Source: Euryarchaeota archaeon UBA346 (GTDB lineage: Archaea > Thermoplasmatota > E2 > DHVEG-1). From it: a DNA stretch of 24,225 nucleotides. Positions 8,633 to 15,022 of this stretch are shown here, in pieces. Position numbers and translations under genes: made by a program. The stretch lies in contig DAJP01000118.1 in assembly GCA_002496355.1 (NCBI GenBank), positions 7,737 to 31,961 of the forward strand. Direction: 5' to 3'. The notes beneath the pieces are model-generated. The model searched no databases. It saw only the letters and a list, made by a program, of their open reading frames with translations, and was not told where the DNA came from. Position 1 is the stretch's first letter. Every line of letters begins with the position of its first letter.

Positions 8633-8872
8633 TTATTCTTTGTCTCGTTTGTAGGTCCAGTTAATCTCAGAGTTGATTTTCCTGTACAGCTCCGCACCTT
8701 TCTCCAAGGTCTTTTTTTCATTCAATATCTCTAAGGACTCTTCCGAAAGGATCTTTAAGATTTCTCGAATTTCTTTTCTATTTGATTTTAATAATCCAAT
8801 ACCAACATGTAAGAGCTCATCGATGATTTCTGAAACGTTTTCTCCTTCGATCGTAATGTTAATTTTTACCAT
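8633..8872 (-). CDS. Small conserved-looking protein of unknown function (79 aa)
   Basis: A 79-residue charged protein I do not recognise. It opens with a beta-strand-like MVKINITIEG, then two amphipathic helical stretches rich in Ile, Leu, Glu and Lys (about 14-45 and 45-60), and ends in a Lys/Asp tail. No cysteines and no membrane segment. Support for coding is good for a small ORF: GAGGG lies just before the ATG with about 6 nt spacing, and an A/T box (atataaaaatat on the coding strand, near 8910-8923) lies about 45 nt upstream, a normal archaeal layout. It is convergent with the peptidase gene, 13 nt apart. A short regulatory or antitoxin-like role would be a guess. Confidence 0.6.
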   Translation of the reverse strand: MVKINITIEGENVSEIIDELLHVGIGLLKSNRKEIREILKILSEESLEILNEKKTLEKGAELYRKINSEINWTYKRDKE

Positions 8873-9078
8873 TTTGTTCCCTCTTTTTTTTATTCTTTTC
8901 TCTTTAAGTCCATATTTTTATATGATTATCCTGCCATGAAAACCACAACTTAAATACTTTTTCATAACATGATTTCATTATCGAAATCTCTCTGAAATAA
9001 AACTTAAACATCGCATCTTTTTGTCGTTTATTGTGTAAATAATAATTCTTAATAATATGTTGTTCCTTTTCTGGTATC

Positions 9079-9978
9079 ATGGGTCTTACCCAAGAATCTC
9101 TTGTCAATCGTACCGAAAAGGTTGCTCTTATCACAACGGTTTCATTGGTTTGTCTAGGTATAATTCAGATTATTCTAGGGGAAACCACCTCGCGGAGTGT
9201 TTCACTTATCGCGAACGGTTTTGATTGTATTGGAGATGGGTTTGTCTCAGGAATCGTTTGGGGCGGACTCCGATTTTTTAAAAAACCAGCGGACCAGCGG
9301 TTTCATTTCGGATATTATAAACTCGAGAATCTTGCCTCTATTGCTGCGACAATTGTTATGTTTCTTTTAGCGGGATATATTAGTTACCGATCCTACAATC
9401 AGCTGGTCAACCCGGAACCTGTTCAATTACCATTGATTGGTGCCTTCATCGCTTTCCTTGCGGGATTGATTGCGATTAGTCTTGGAGCTTATAAGATTTT
9501 TCGATGTAGAGCCGAAGGTATGAGCTCTGTGAAACTCGATGCGTTTAATACCATCAAGGATGGCACGACATCTTTTCTAACTGTTGTCGCGCTGATTCTG
9601 TCATCATCGGGATACACGATAGCAGATTCGATTATTGGTTTTATCATCGCTGGTCTCATCGTCTCCATTGGATTTGCTGCTATTAAGGAAGCCGGGTATA
9701 TGCTCGTGGATGCATGTGATGGGGATTGTCTGATGTATAGTGTGCTGATAAAAACCTATGCTGAACGTGTGCATGGAGTCAAGGCAGCCCAGGTTGTCCG
9801 TCTCCGGCGGACCGGTCCTGTCATCCAAGGTGAGCTTGAGATCATGGTTCCTGGAGAAATGACCGTATCGGAACTTAATCAGATCCAAACTGAGATTATC
9901 AAGATCTCCACTCAGAAAATATCAGAGCTGGAACGTCTAACAATCACGGTATTGCCCTTTGAAAAAGAAGAAAGATAA
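9079..9978 (+). CDS. Cation diffusion facilitator (CDF) family transporter
   Basis: A 299-residue CDF protein, a proton-coupled divalent metal exporter. About six membrane helices occupy the first 205 residues, followed by a cytoplasmic ferredoxin-like domain (about 215-299). Family landmarks include HFGYYKLENLAS between TM2 and TM3, matching the usual HPFGHGRAENLA. The transport-site positions are D49-x3-D53 in TM2 and N157-x3-D161 in TM5, with a further Asp154. The histidine typical of Zn-selective CDFs is absent in both helices, so Mn2+, Fe2+ or Co2+ is more likely than Zn2+, as an inference. No Shine-Dalgarno is obvious. A T/A-rich element near 9045-9058 is about 28 nt before the ATG, suggesting a leaderless message. 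Confidence 0.9.
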   Translation: MGLTQESLVNRTEKVALITTVSLVCLGIIQIILGETTSRSVSLIANGFDCIGDGFVSGIVWGGLRFFKKPADQRFHFGYYKLENLASIAATIVMFLLAGYISYRSYNQLVNPEPVQLPLIGAFIAFLAGLIAISLGAYKIFRCRAEGMSSVKLDAFNTIKDGTTSFLTVVALILSSSGYTIADSIIGFIIAGLIVSIGFAAIKEAGYMLVDACDGDCLMYSVLIKTYAERVHGVKAAQVVRLRRTGPVIQGELEIMVPGEMTVSELNQIQTEIIKISTQKISELERLTITVLPFEKEER

Positions 9979-9985
9979 GGAGATA

Positions 9986-9997
9986 AGTTTTTTTTTA
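9986..9997. terminator. T9 tract at the CDF/ribH convergent junction
   Basis: Nine consecutive T at 9988-9996, directly after the CDF stop codon, form a likely plus-strand terminator. The last bases overlap the ribH stop codon on the other strand. Confidence 0.45.
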
Positions 9998-10417
9998 GAT
10001 TTGTTGTAATCGTTGGTGGAGTTTCACGACAGCTTCGACTGCTGCTTTTCCTCGTTCGATGCGGTCTTCTGCCTGCAGCCGTGTCATCCCTGGACCAGAG
10101 ATACCAAGACCGACGGGTTTGTTGTATTCCAATGCGAGGTCAGCGATTTTTCTTGCTGCATGCTGGATGACTAAATCATCATGCTCGGTTTCTCCTTCAA
10201 TGACTGCTCCAATGGTGATGACTCCGTCAATATCTTTTCTTGTGAGCAGTTTTTTGACGGCAAGTCCCATGTCGAAAACACCCGGGACTTTTACGACTTT
10301 GGTTATTTCAGCACCTAGGAACTCTGCGTGCTCTTTTGCTCGTTCGAACATCATCATGGTGATGTCATAGTTGAAATCAGAGACGACCGCTCCGATTCGT
10401 ATTGTTTCTTTTACCAT
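9995..10417 (-). CDS. ribH: 6,7-dimethyl-8-ribityllumazine synthase
   Basis: A 140-residue lumazine synthase, which condenses the 4-carbon RibB product with the ribityl-aminopyrimidine to give lumazine. Motifs: SDFNYDITMM near the N-terminus, VPGVFDMGLAVKKLL, the phosphate-binding loop TIGAVIEGETEHDDLV with the conserved His, and GISGPGMTRLQAEDR, close to archaeal RibH (shorter than the bacterial protein, which is normal here). The start ATG is preceded by GAAGGAGG with about 8 nt spacing. It is the last gene of the minus-strand S17e-ribB-ribL-ribC-ribH operon, 17 nt after ribC. Confidence 0.95.
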   Translation of the reverse strand: MVKETIRIGAVVSDFNYDITMMMFERAKEHAEFLGAEITKVVKVPGVFDMGLAVKKLLTRKDIDGVITIGAVIEGETEHDDLVIQHAARKIADLALEYNKPVGLGISGPGMTRLQAEDRIERGKAAVEAVVKLHQRLQQI

Positions 10418-10434
10418 TTTTTTTCGCCTCCTTC

Positions 10435-10902
10435 TTATTCTCGAGCTGGTCCTGCGTCTTCAAATCCTTCTCGAAGACCCTGACCAGCATGTTTGGTAAG
10501 ATTCTCAGGATGGAACAGCAGGTCGATGACGTTTCTCGCATGCTCACGTGTTCGTCGGTTTGCTAGAGCTGCAAGGTCTTTTCCGTTCTGTGCTTCATCC
10601 TCATAGACAAAGACTTCGATGATATGTTTATTGCATAATAACTGTGCATGAATCAGTCCTGTGCTTGCTTCATGGGCGCATTGTTTGTCGATCGGTTTTG
10701 GGCCGGGCATCCCAAGTGCCATGACAATATCACAGGAGTGTTCTTCGAATAATTTTTTACATGTGACGGGGAGATCTTTTATCCCTGGAACGGTGTACCG
10801 GGTGATGGTGAATCCTGTGGCGAGGGATTGTAGTTCATTGATTGCTGCAGATGCCATATTGTATCGTGCAAAGGTGGTGTCTGCGATGCCGATTCGTTTC
10901 AT
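10435..10902 (-). CDS. ribC: Archaeal riboflavin synthase
   Basis: A 155-residue archaeal-type riboflavin synthase. This family is related to lumazine synthase, not to the bacterial RibE trimer, and dismutates two lumazines into riboflavin. The sequence keeps the family's landmarks: IADTTFARYNMAS, TVPGIKDLPVTCKKL, DIVMALGMPGPKPIDKQCAH, NKHIIEVFVYEDEA and the C-terminal GLREGFEDAGPARE. Length matches the Methanocaldococcus enzyme. The start ATG overlaps the ribL stop (ATGA), so translation is coupled. It is one of the clearest archaeal markers in the window. Confidence 0.96.
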   Translation of the reverse strand: MKRIGIADTTFARYNMASAAINELQSLATGFTITRYTVPGIKDLPVTCKKLFEEHSCDIVMALGMPGPKPIDKQCAHEASTGLIHAQLLCNKHIIEVFVYEDEAQNGKDLAALANRRTREHARNVIDLLFHPENLTKHAGQGLREGFEDAGPARE

Positions 10903-11360
10903 GGTTCTCCTTCAATGCGTCGCATTTTCTTCTGGAATTCGTGAGCAGCAATGACTTTTTGTATTATCCTGCGGGTGCCCTCAAGGTCGCTTTCTCCTTG
11001 GTATTTGGAGAGTCGGATGACTTTGACGTTGAGTTTTCTTTTTTTCAACTCGTTTTTAATGGTTGTCACATCATGGATTTGGTCAAATCCTAGTGCGATG
11101 ATGTCTGGTTTTATTTCTTCGACAATCGCATATATGTCCTTCTCATGGCCGAGGTATGCCTCATCGACTACTTTGAGTTCTTTGATGAGATTGACACGTA
11201 TTTCTTGAGGAGTGATTGGATCGTGTTTGAGTTTGCGAACTGTTGCATCGGTCGCGACAACAACCACGAGACAGTCCCCTAGTTTTTTCGCTTCCTTTAA
11301 GTAATAGATATGTCCCATGTGAAGTAAATCAAAGGTCCCCGTTGCCATTACTTTGACCAT
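10899..11360 (-). CDS. ribL: FAD synthetase (FMN adenylyltransferase), archaeal RibL
   Basis: A nucleotidyltransferase of about 153 residues that adenylates FMN to FAD. It has the family motif GTFDLLHMGH (HxGH) at the N-terminus and LGFDQIHD in the C-terminal half. Related cytidylyltransferases share this fold; the position inside a riboflavin operon decides for RibL. The frame is open from a GTG at 11369, but homologues start close to the ATG at 11360 (MVKVMATGTFD), which I use. A further in-frame ATG at 11348 overlaps the ribB stop (TAATG), so coupled starts are possible. The C-terminal cysteines described in Methanocaldococcus RibL are absent; the only Cys is near residue 30. Confidence 0.88.
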   Translation of the reverse strand: MVKVMATGTFDLLHMGHIYYLKEAKKLGDCLVVVVATDATVRKLKHDPITPQEIRVNLIKELKVVDEAYLGHEKDIYAIVEEIKPDIIALGFDQIHDVTTIKNELKKRKLNVKVIRLSKYQGESDLEGTRRIIQKVIAAHEFQKKMRRIEGEP

Positions 11361-12043
11361 TGTTTCCACGCTTTGATAATATCGTTCCCTTCCAGGAATA
11401 CTAAGTTATTTTTTTCAGCGTATCTCTTTGCATCTTCTTTTGGTAATGCTTTGCCATGTTCGCCCATGATCTCACAACCGCTCCCGACAAGGGTGAGCCC
11501 TGCCATTTGCAGTAATGATATCACAAGTTCGGTATGACCTTTTCGCTCGTTGAGGAGTTTTTCTGAGGCGATGCAGATGGGGATGTGACCTGGAGATCTG
11601 AATTCCTGCCCTAGCTCTTTTATTGCTTTTTTGCTGTCTTTGTCCTTTATTCGTTTGACGAGTTCAGCGAATTTCTTCATCGTTAAGCTACGGTCGTTGT
11701 CGGTTATCCCTGTGAATGTCGTACGATGGTTGATATAAAGTGAGAACGAGGATTTGGTGTCATAGGGGATGTCGTTGGGGACGAGTGCTGTAAGCACGGG
11801 GTACTCATTGCTTACCTGAGAGAAGAGATCTGAGAGAAATGGGAGTTGGAGCGTCTGTGCAGCGGGATACGACATCATAAGGAAGATAAGTCCGCCGCCG
11901 TCTTTTCGCATACGTTTGATGGATTCGGGGGTCACGAACTGGGAGGCGATGACGAGGTCTGTTTCGCTTTCTCTTGACTCGTTGTCATAGATGAGAATAA
12001 ACTGTCCCTTTTGTAAAGAATTGATGGCTTCTTGTACGGTAAT
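11348..12043 (-). CDS. ribB: 3,4-dihydroxy-2-butanone 4-phosphate synthase, apparent ATT start
   Basis: RibB converts ribulose 5-phosphate to the 4-carbon unit used by RibH. The family match runs from TVQEAINSLQKGQFILIYD through ESRESETD (acidic metal/substrate loop), ASQFVTPESIKRMRKDGGG, NDIPYDTKSSFS, HRTTFTGITDNDRS, EFRSPGHIPI, GHTEL and CEIMGEHGKALPKEDAKRYAEK. The usual start codons come too late: the first GTG (11935) would delete the essential acidic loop. Upstream the frame is closed by TGA at 12052-12050. The only place matching the homologous N-terminus is ATT at 12043-12041. GGTGA at 12054-12050 is a Shine-Dalgarno 6 nt before it. So I annotate an ATT start giving 231 residues. A sequencing indel is the main alternative. 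Overlaps ribL by 13 nt. Confidence 0.85.
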   Translation of the reverse strand: MTVQEAINSLQKGQFILIYDNESRESETDLVIASQFVTPESIKRMRKDGGGLIFLMMSYPAAQTLQLPFLSDLFSQVSNEYPVLTALVPNDIPYDTKSSFSLYINHRTTFTGITDNDRSLTMKKFAELVKRIKDKDSKKAIKELGQEFRSPGHIPICIASEKLLNERKGHTELVISLLQMAGLTLVGSGCEIMGEHGKALPKEDAKRYAEKNNLVFLEGNDIIKAWKQWSK

Positions 12044-12094
12044 AGGAATTCACCGGTGAGGAACATTTCACAGGTTAAAATAAATATTGGGATG

Positions 12095-12313
12095 TTACTC
12101 AGAAATGGGTCGACCTGGTTTTGATTTGCTACGAGAAACCACATATCGAGTAATATAACCAGCAATCCTATTTCGTAAAAGGTTACTACTTACAATTATC
12201 AGTAGGTCCACATTTTCTTTATTGCTTTGAAAATCACCAGTAAATTTATCTGGAAATTTCTTTACTAAGTCGATTGCGACGCTTTTTATGTGTGTCTGTC
12301 GTATGTTGCCCAG
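12095..12313 (-). CDS. rps17e: 30S ribosomal protein S17e, apparent CTG start
   Basis: A protein of 72 residues matching archaeal/eukaryotic S17e: GNIRQTHIK, DLVKKFPDKFTGDFQSNK, VSSNLLRNRIAGYITR. Homologues begin MGNIR or MGRIR, which aligns the initiator with the CTG at 12313-12311. GGGTGAT at 12324-12318 is then a Shine-Dalgarno 4 nt upstream. The alternative GTG at 12322 lies inside that same Shine-Dalgarno and would add three residues (MIN) absent from homologues. The C-terminal tail (SRSKSKPGRPISE) is basic and variable, as usual. First gene of the riboflavin operon; 51 nt before ribB. The association of S17e with flavin genes is unusual to me. Confidence 0.87.
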   Translation of the reverse strand: MGNIRQTHIKSVAIDLVKKFPDKFTGDFQSNKENVDLLIIVSSNLLRNRIAGYITRYVVSRSKSKPGRPISE

Positions 12314-12318
12314 GTTAA

Positions 12319-12367
12319 TCACCCTTCAGATATAGCCATCCGGAATACTATTTAGTTATTTAAAGTT
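12319..12367 (-). promoter_or_regulatory. Promoter and leader of S17e with six-codon mini-ORF
   Basis: On the minus strand a TATA-like tttaaata (12364-12357, within aactttaaataa at 12367-12356) lies about 48 nt before the CTG start. About 22 nt downstream of its centre is an ATG (12339) opening a six-codon reading frame, MAISEG, whose TGA stop (12321-12319) falls inside the GGGTGAT Shine-Dalgarno. A second AT box (ctaaatag, near 12351) could instead start the transcript just before the Shine-Dalgarno, so whether the mini-ORF is transcribed is uncertain. Confidence 0.45.
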
Positions 12368-12440
12368 AGTGCGAGGAGAAATCCTTGTTACTTTTTCGAA
12401 TTCGTTGATACTTCAAAGACAAAAAAGAGGGAAAAGGAGG

Positions 12441-13688
12441 TTATACTCCCCCGACGTACTCATCCTTATCATAGGGCGAGGCCATCTCTTCTTTAATGAC
12501 TTCTGCGAGTCGCTTAATCCCTTCTCTCATCACATCATCATCAGCGTATGAAAAATTCAGTCTCATGGAATTATAGTTACTGCTATCAGGATAGAACGCA
12601 TCACCGACGACATAAGCGACCTGCTTAGCAACCGCTCGTTTGAACATCAGACGAGTGTTAACATTTTTCGGCAAGGTGACCCACAGGAACATCCCACCAC
12701 CAGGGACAGTCCATTTTGCATCTTTCGGGAAATACTCCTCTAATGCTTTTATCATCACATCCCGTTTATGTTTATAGAGCTGTTTGATATGTTTTATCTG
12801 AATGTCGAGGTACCCCCCTTTGATGTACTCATACGCGATATATTGAACGAACATGTTCGAGCAGAGATCAGCGGATTGTTTTGTTAGGGAGAACCGGTTG
12901 ATGACTTCCTCAGAACCGATGATCCAGGCAAGTCGGAAACCGGGTGCGAGCACCTTTGAAAACGTCCCAATATAAATCACACGGCCTTTGGTGTCCATTG
13001 ATTTAATCGAAGGAAGCGCCTCTCCTTCAAAGACGAGTTCACCATAAGGATCATCCTCAATGATGACAAAATCATATTCCGATGCAATCTCAAGGAGCTC
13101 CTTCCGATGCTCTAGCGAGATGCTCTCTCCAGACGGGTTCTGGAACGTCGCCACCGCATACAGAAACTTCGGGGTTATACCGGTCCGGTGAAGACGCTTC
13201 AGGTTCCGTCGTAATGATTCAATGTCGATTCCTTCATCGTTCATCGGGATGCATTCACAGTTCCCCTGATACGCATGAAACGCCTGCAGGGCACCAAGAT
13301 AGGTAGGTGCACTCGTTATATAGGTATCACCTGGATCGAGCAAGTTAAACGCGACAAACGACAAGGCTTGTTGAGCACCACTCGTAATCAGAATGTCATG
13401 CAGTTCACAATCAATCCCCTTTCGTTCCCTCATCCTCTGTGCAAGGACGTTCCGAAGCAGGGGTAACCCCTCAGTCGTCCCATATTGGAGGGCATTTTGG
13501 ATGTTTGTCTTAAACACTTTCTCAATGCATTCATGGATGATGTCAATCGGGAATGCTTCAGGGTTCGGCAATCCCCCGGCAAGAGAGATAAACCCGGGAC
13601 TCTGTGTCAGCTTCAATAACTCCCGTATCTCCGAGGATTTCAGGTTTTTTGATCGTGTTGAGAATAAACGGTCGTAATTAACTACCAT
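12441..13688 (-). CDS. PLP-dependent aminotransferase, class I/II
   Basis: A 415-residue fold-type I aminotransferase. N-terminal FISLAGGLPNPEAFP, YGTTEGLPLLR, ITSGAQQAL, NPSGESISLEHR, the IIEDDPYGELVF region, and the PLP lysine in IGTFSKVLAPGFRLAW, followed by GGMFLW and RLNFSYAD near the C-terminus. This is the LysN/2-aminoadipate/aromatic aminotransferase subgroup; the amino-acid specificity cannot be fixed from sequence. The ATG is used; the leader has a weak Shine-Dalgarno (cggggc) and an AT box (ttttaaaataag, about 13725-13736). A T-rich stretch after the stop (A6 on the plus strand at 12421-12426) may terminate it. It stands alone between the riboflavin operon and the tRNA. Confidence 0.92.
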   Translation of the reverse strand: MVVNYDRLFSTRSKNLKSSEIRELLKLTQSPGFISLAGGLPNPEAFPIDIIHECIEKVFKTNIQNALQYGTTEGLPLLRNVLAQRMRERKGIDCELHDILITSGAQQALSFVAFNLLDPGDTYITSAPTYLGALQAFHAYQGNCECIPMNDEGIDIESLRRNLKRLHRTGITPKFLYAVATFQNPSGESISLEHRKELLEIASEYDFVIIEDDPYGELVFEGEALPSIKSMDTKGRVIYIGTFSKVLAPGFRLAWIIGSEEVINRFSLTKQSADLCSNMFVQYIAYEYIKGGYLDIQIKHIKQLYKHKRDVMIKALEEYFPKDAKWTVPGGGMFLWVTLPKNVNTRLMFKRAVAKQVAYVVGDAFYPDSSNYNSMRLNFSYADDDVMREGIKRLAEVIKEEMASPYDKDEYVGGV

Positions 13689-13820
13689 AAAAATGCCCCG
13701 TGCCTGTAATCCGTTCTCTTATTTTAAAATTTGGTATTTGCACTAACGACCAATTTTATATAAAAACAATGGTGATTTGCAGATTGAATGGATAGTAGTT
13801 GATCAAGAAAATCATTGGTA

Positions 13821-13894
13821 TGGGCCCGGCCGGATTTGAACCGACGACCAACTGGTTATGAGCCAGTCGCTCCACCAGTCTAAGCTACGAGCCC
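13821..13894 (-). tRNA. tRNA with anticodon CAT (Met elongator or Ile2)
   Basis: A 74-base cloverleaf, no intron. Acceptor stem GGGCTCG/CGGGCCC (one U-G pair), D stem GCTT/GAGC, anticodon stem ACTGG/CCAGT with loop CTCATAA, variable loop TGGTC, T stem GTCGG/CCGGC with loop TTCAAAT, discriminator A, no CCA encoded. The anticodon stem lacks the three G-C pairs of archaeal initiators, so it is elongator tRNA-Met or the tRNA-Ile whose C34 is modified to agmatidine. The GGGC...GCCC acceptor fits either, and modification cannot be seen. Confidence 0.95.
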
Positions 13895-13928
13895 TCGCAA
13901 TGCTGCAGCCCTTATCAGAGTACTACTA

Positions 13929-13942
13929 CTTAAAATTTAAAG
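13929..13942. promoter_or_regulatory. Shared palindromic AT box between tRNA and priL
   Basis: The sequence CTTAAAATTTAAAG is nearly its own reverse complement (core TTAAATTT-type) and lies about 35-45 nt from both the tRNA 5' end (minus strand) and the priL start region (plus strand). It is the only obvious TATA-like element in the 90-nt divergent gap, so it may serve both directions. Confidence 0.5.
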
Positions 13943-13984
13943 ATACCAGCAAAGAGGAAGGTTCTTTAATGAAGAGAAATATCA

Positions 13985-15022
13985 GTGTTCGTCATGCGGG
14001 AGCTAGTGACATTAGCCAAATATCCATTCTTACAGGACACACGACAGTTCATCAAAGAAAACGGACCATCGATTCATGAATTACTTCATGATCCCCCGTA
14101 CGAACGAGCACGGATTGTCAGCATTGAACGATTAGACAATGCTCTGAAAAACCGAGATGTAGGCAGACGCAGCCTAGCTAATGAGTCAGACTGCATCATG
14201 GAAATCTTATCTTATCCCTTGGCACGTATGGTCGCAGTCTGTATCGGAGATTCCTTTTTCAAAAAACGATACGCTCTTGGGGAAGCATCTCATGTGTACA
14301 AATACCTGCTCAACGAGACCACTCCTTTTCTTCTTGCCGTTGCCCAGGAACTTGAATTAACTGTTCAACACAACCCCGAGACAAATATCATAAAAATCTA
14401 TTTCAAGGATTATCTCAGGAACGCACCAACACGGTATAAAGAATGGAAAATGGTGAACCGAGGGATTAACAAAGGATTCCTGACGATTTCCCAGAAAGAC
14501 CTCGCAAGAATCCTCCTAGAATCACTACGAGAACGCATCAACACAGAACTCATTTCAAGGGAATGTGATAAAAACGTGTACAATGTCTTCTCAACAGATA
14601 TTCAACGATTCCAGAACATGCTGGCCCTGCAGAAGAAAAAAATGGAGACAACACCCGTAGGTAAAGTGAGCATCGAGAAACTCCCCCCCTGCATGAAGGA
14701 TATTTTATCTGCTATCCAATCTGGGGAAAACGTACCACACATGGGAAGGTTTTCATTAGTGGCATTCCTTAGCTCATTGAAACTCAACACCAATGATATC
14801 TTAAAACTCTTCAGCACCGCTCCCGATTATCAAGAAGACAAAACCCGCTATCAGGTCGAACATATTACAGGGGCATCGTCCTCGACAGAATATAAATGCC
14901 CAGGATGTGAGAAAATGCGCACCTACGGAATATGCCCTGTCGATAAAATGGATGAACTCTGTAAAAAAATACATCATCCCCTCAGTTATTATAGCAATAA
15001 ATGGAAACAGGAGAAACAATGA
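13985..15022 (+). CDS. priL: DNA primase large subunit (Fe-S)
   Basis: A 345-residue archaeal/eukaryotic-type primase large subunit, partner of the catalytic subunit PriS, which starts DNA chains with RNA primers. The N-terminal LAKYPFLQDTRQ and the helical middle are typical. The C-terminal Fe-S domain has Cys236 (LPPC), Cys308 (CEKMRTYGIC), Cys317 and Cys326 (ELC), followed by HHPLSYY. Cys305 is an extra cysteine close by. Start: GTG 13985, or ATG 13994; neither has a strong Shine-Dalgarno, and an out-of-frame ATG at 13969 sits at the expected transcript start. The stop overlaps the tmk start (ATGA), so the two are co-translated. PriS is not in this window. Confidence 0.92.
   Translation: MFVMRELVTLAKYPFLQDTRQFIKENGPSIHELLHDPPYERARIVSIERLDNALKNRDVGRRSLANESDCIMEILSYPLARMVAVCIGDSFFKKRYALGEASHVYKYLLNETTPFLLAVAQELELTVQHNPETNIIKIYFKDYLRNAPTRYKEWKMVNRGINKGFLTISQKDLARILLESLRERINTELISRECDKNVYNVFSTDIQRFQNMLALQKKKMETTPVGKVSIEKLPPCMKDILSAIQSGENVPHMGRFSLVAFLSSLKLNTNDILKLFSTAPDYQEDKTRYQVEHITGASSSTEYKCPGCEKMRTYGICPVDKMDELCKKIHHPLSYYSNKWKQEKQ

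Noticed and set aside
8673..8939. An 88-codon plus-strand ORF rich in Phe and Ser
   Set aside because: Antisense shadow of the 79-aa minus-strand gene, which has its own TATA box and Shine-Dalgarno.
8904..9134. A 76-codon minus-strand ORF
   Set aside because: It covers the promoter of the 79-aa gene and the CDF start; no family features and no Shine-Dalgarno seen.
11935..12069. ribB as a frameshifted gene starting at the ATG near 12069
   Set aside because: From that ATG the product (MFLTGEFLLPYKK) does not resemble RibB, and the in-frame ATT start already matches the homologous length, so a frameshift is not needed. It stays the main alternative if reads show an indel.
11932..12165. A 77-codon minus-strand ORF covering the ribB N-terminus in another frame
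   Set aside because: It overlaps both S17e and ribB out of frame and its product has no family features, while the other frame gives a clear RibB N-terminus.
9995..12441. FMN riboswitch upstream of the riboflavin operon
   Set aside because: The S17e leader is at most about 25-50 nt, too short for an RFN element, and no such motif was recognised.
13858..14079. A 73-codon plus-strand ORF
   Set aside because: It begins inside the tRNA gene on the opposite strand and runs over the priL start in a different frame.
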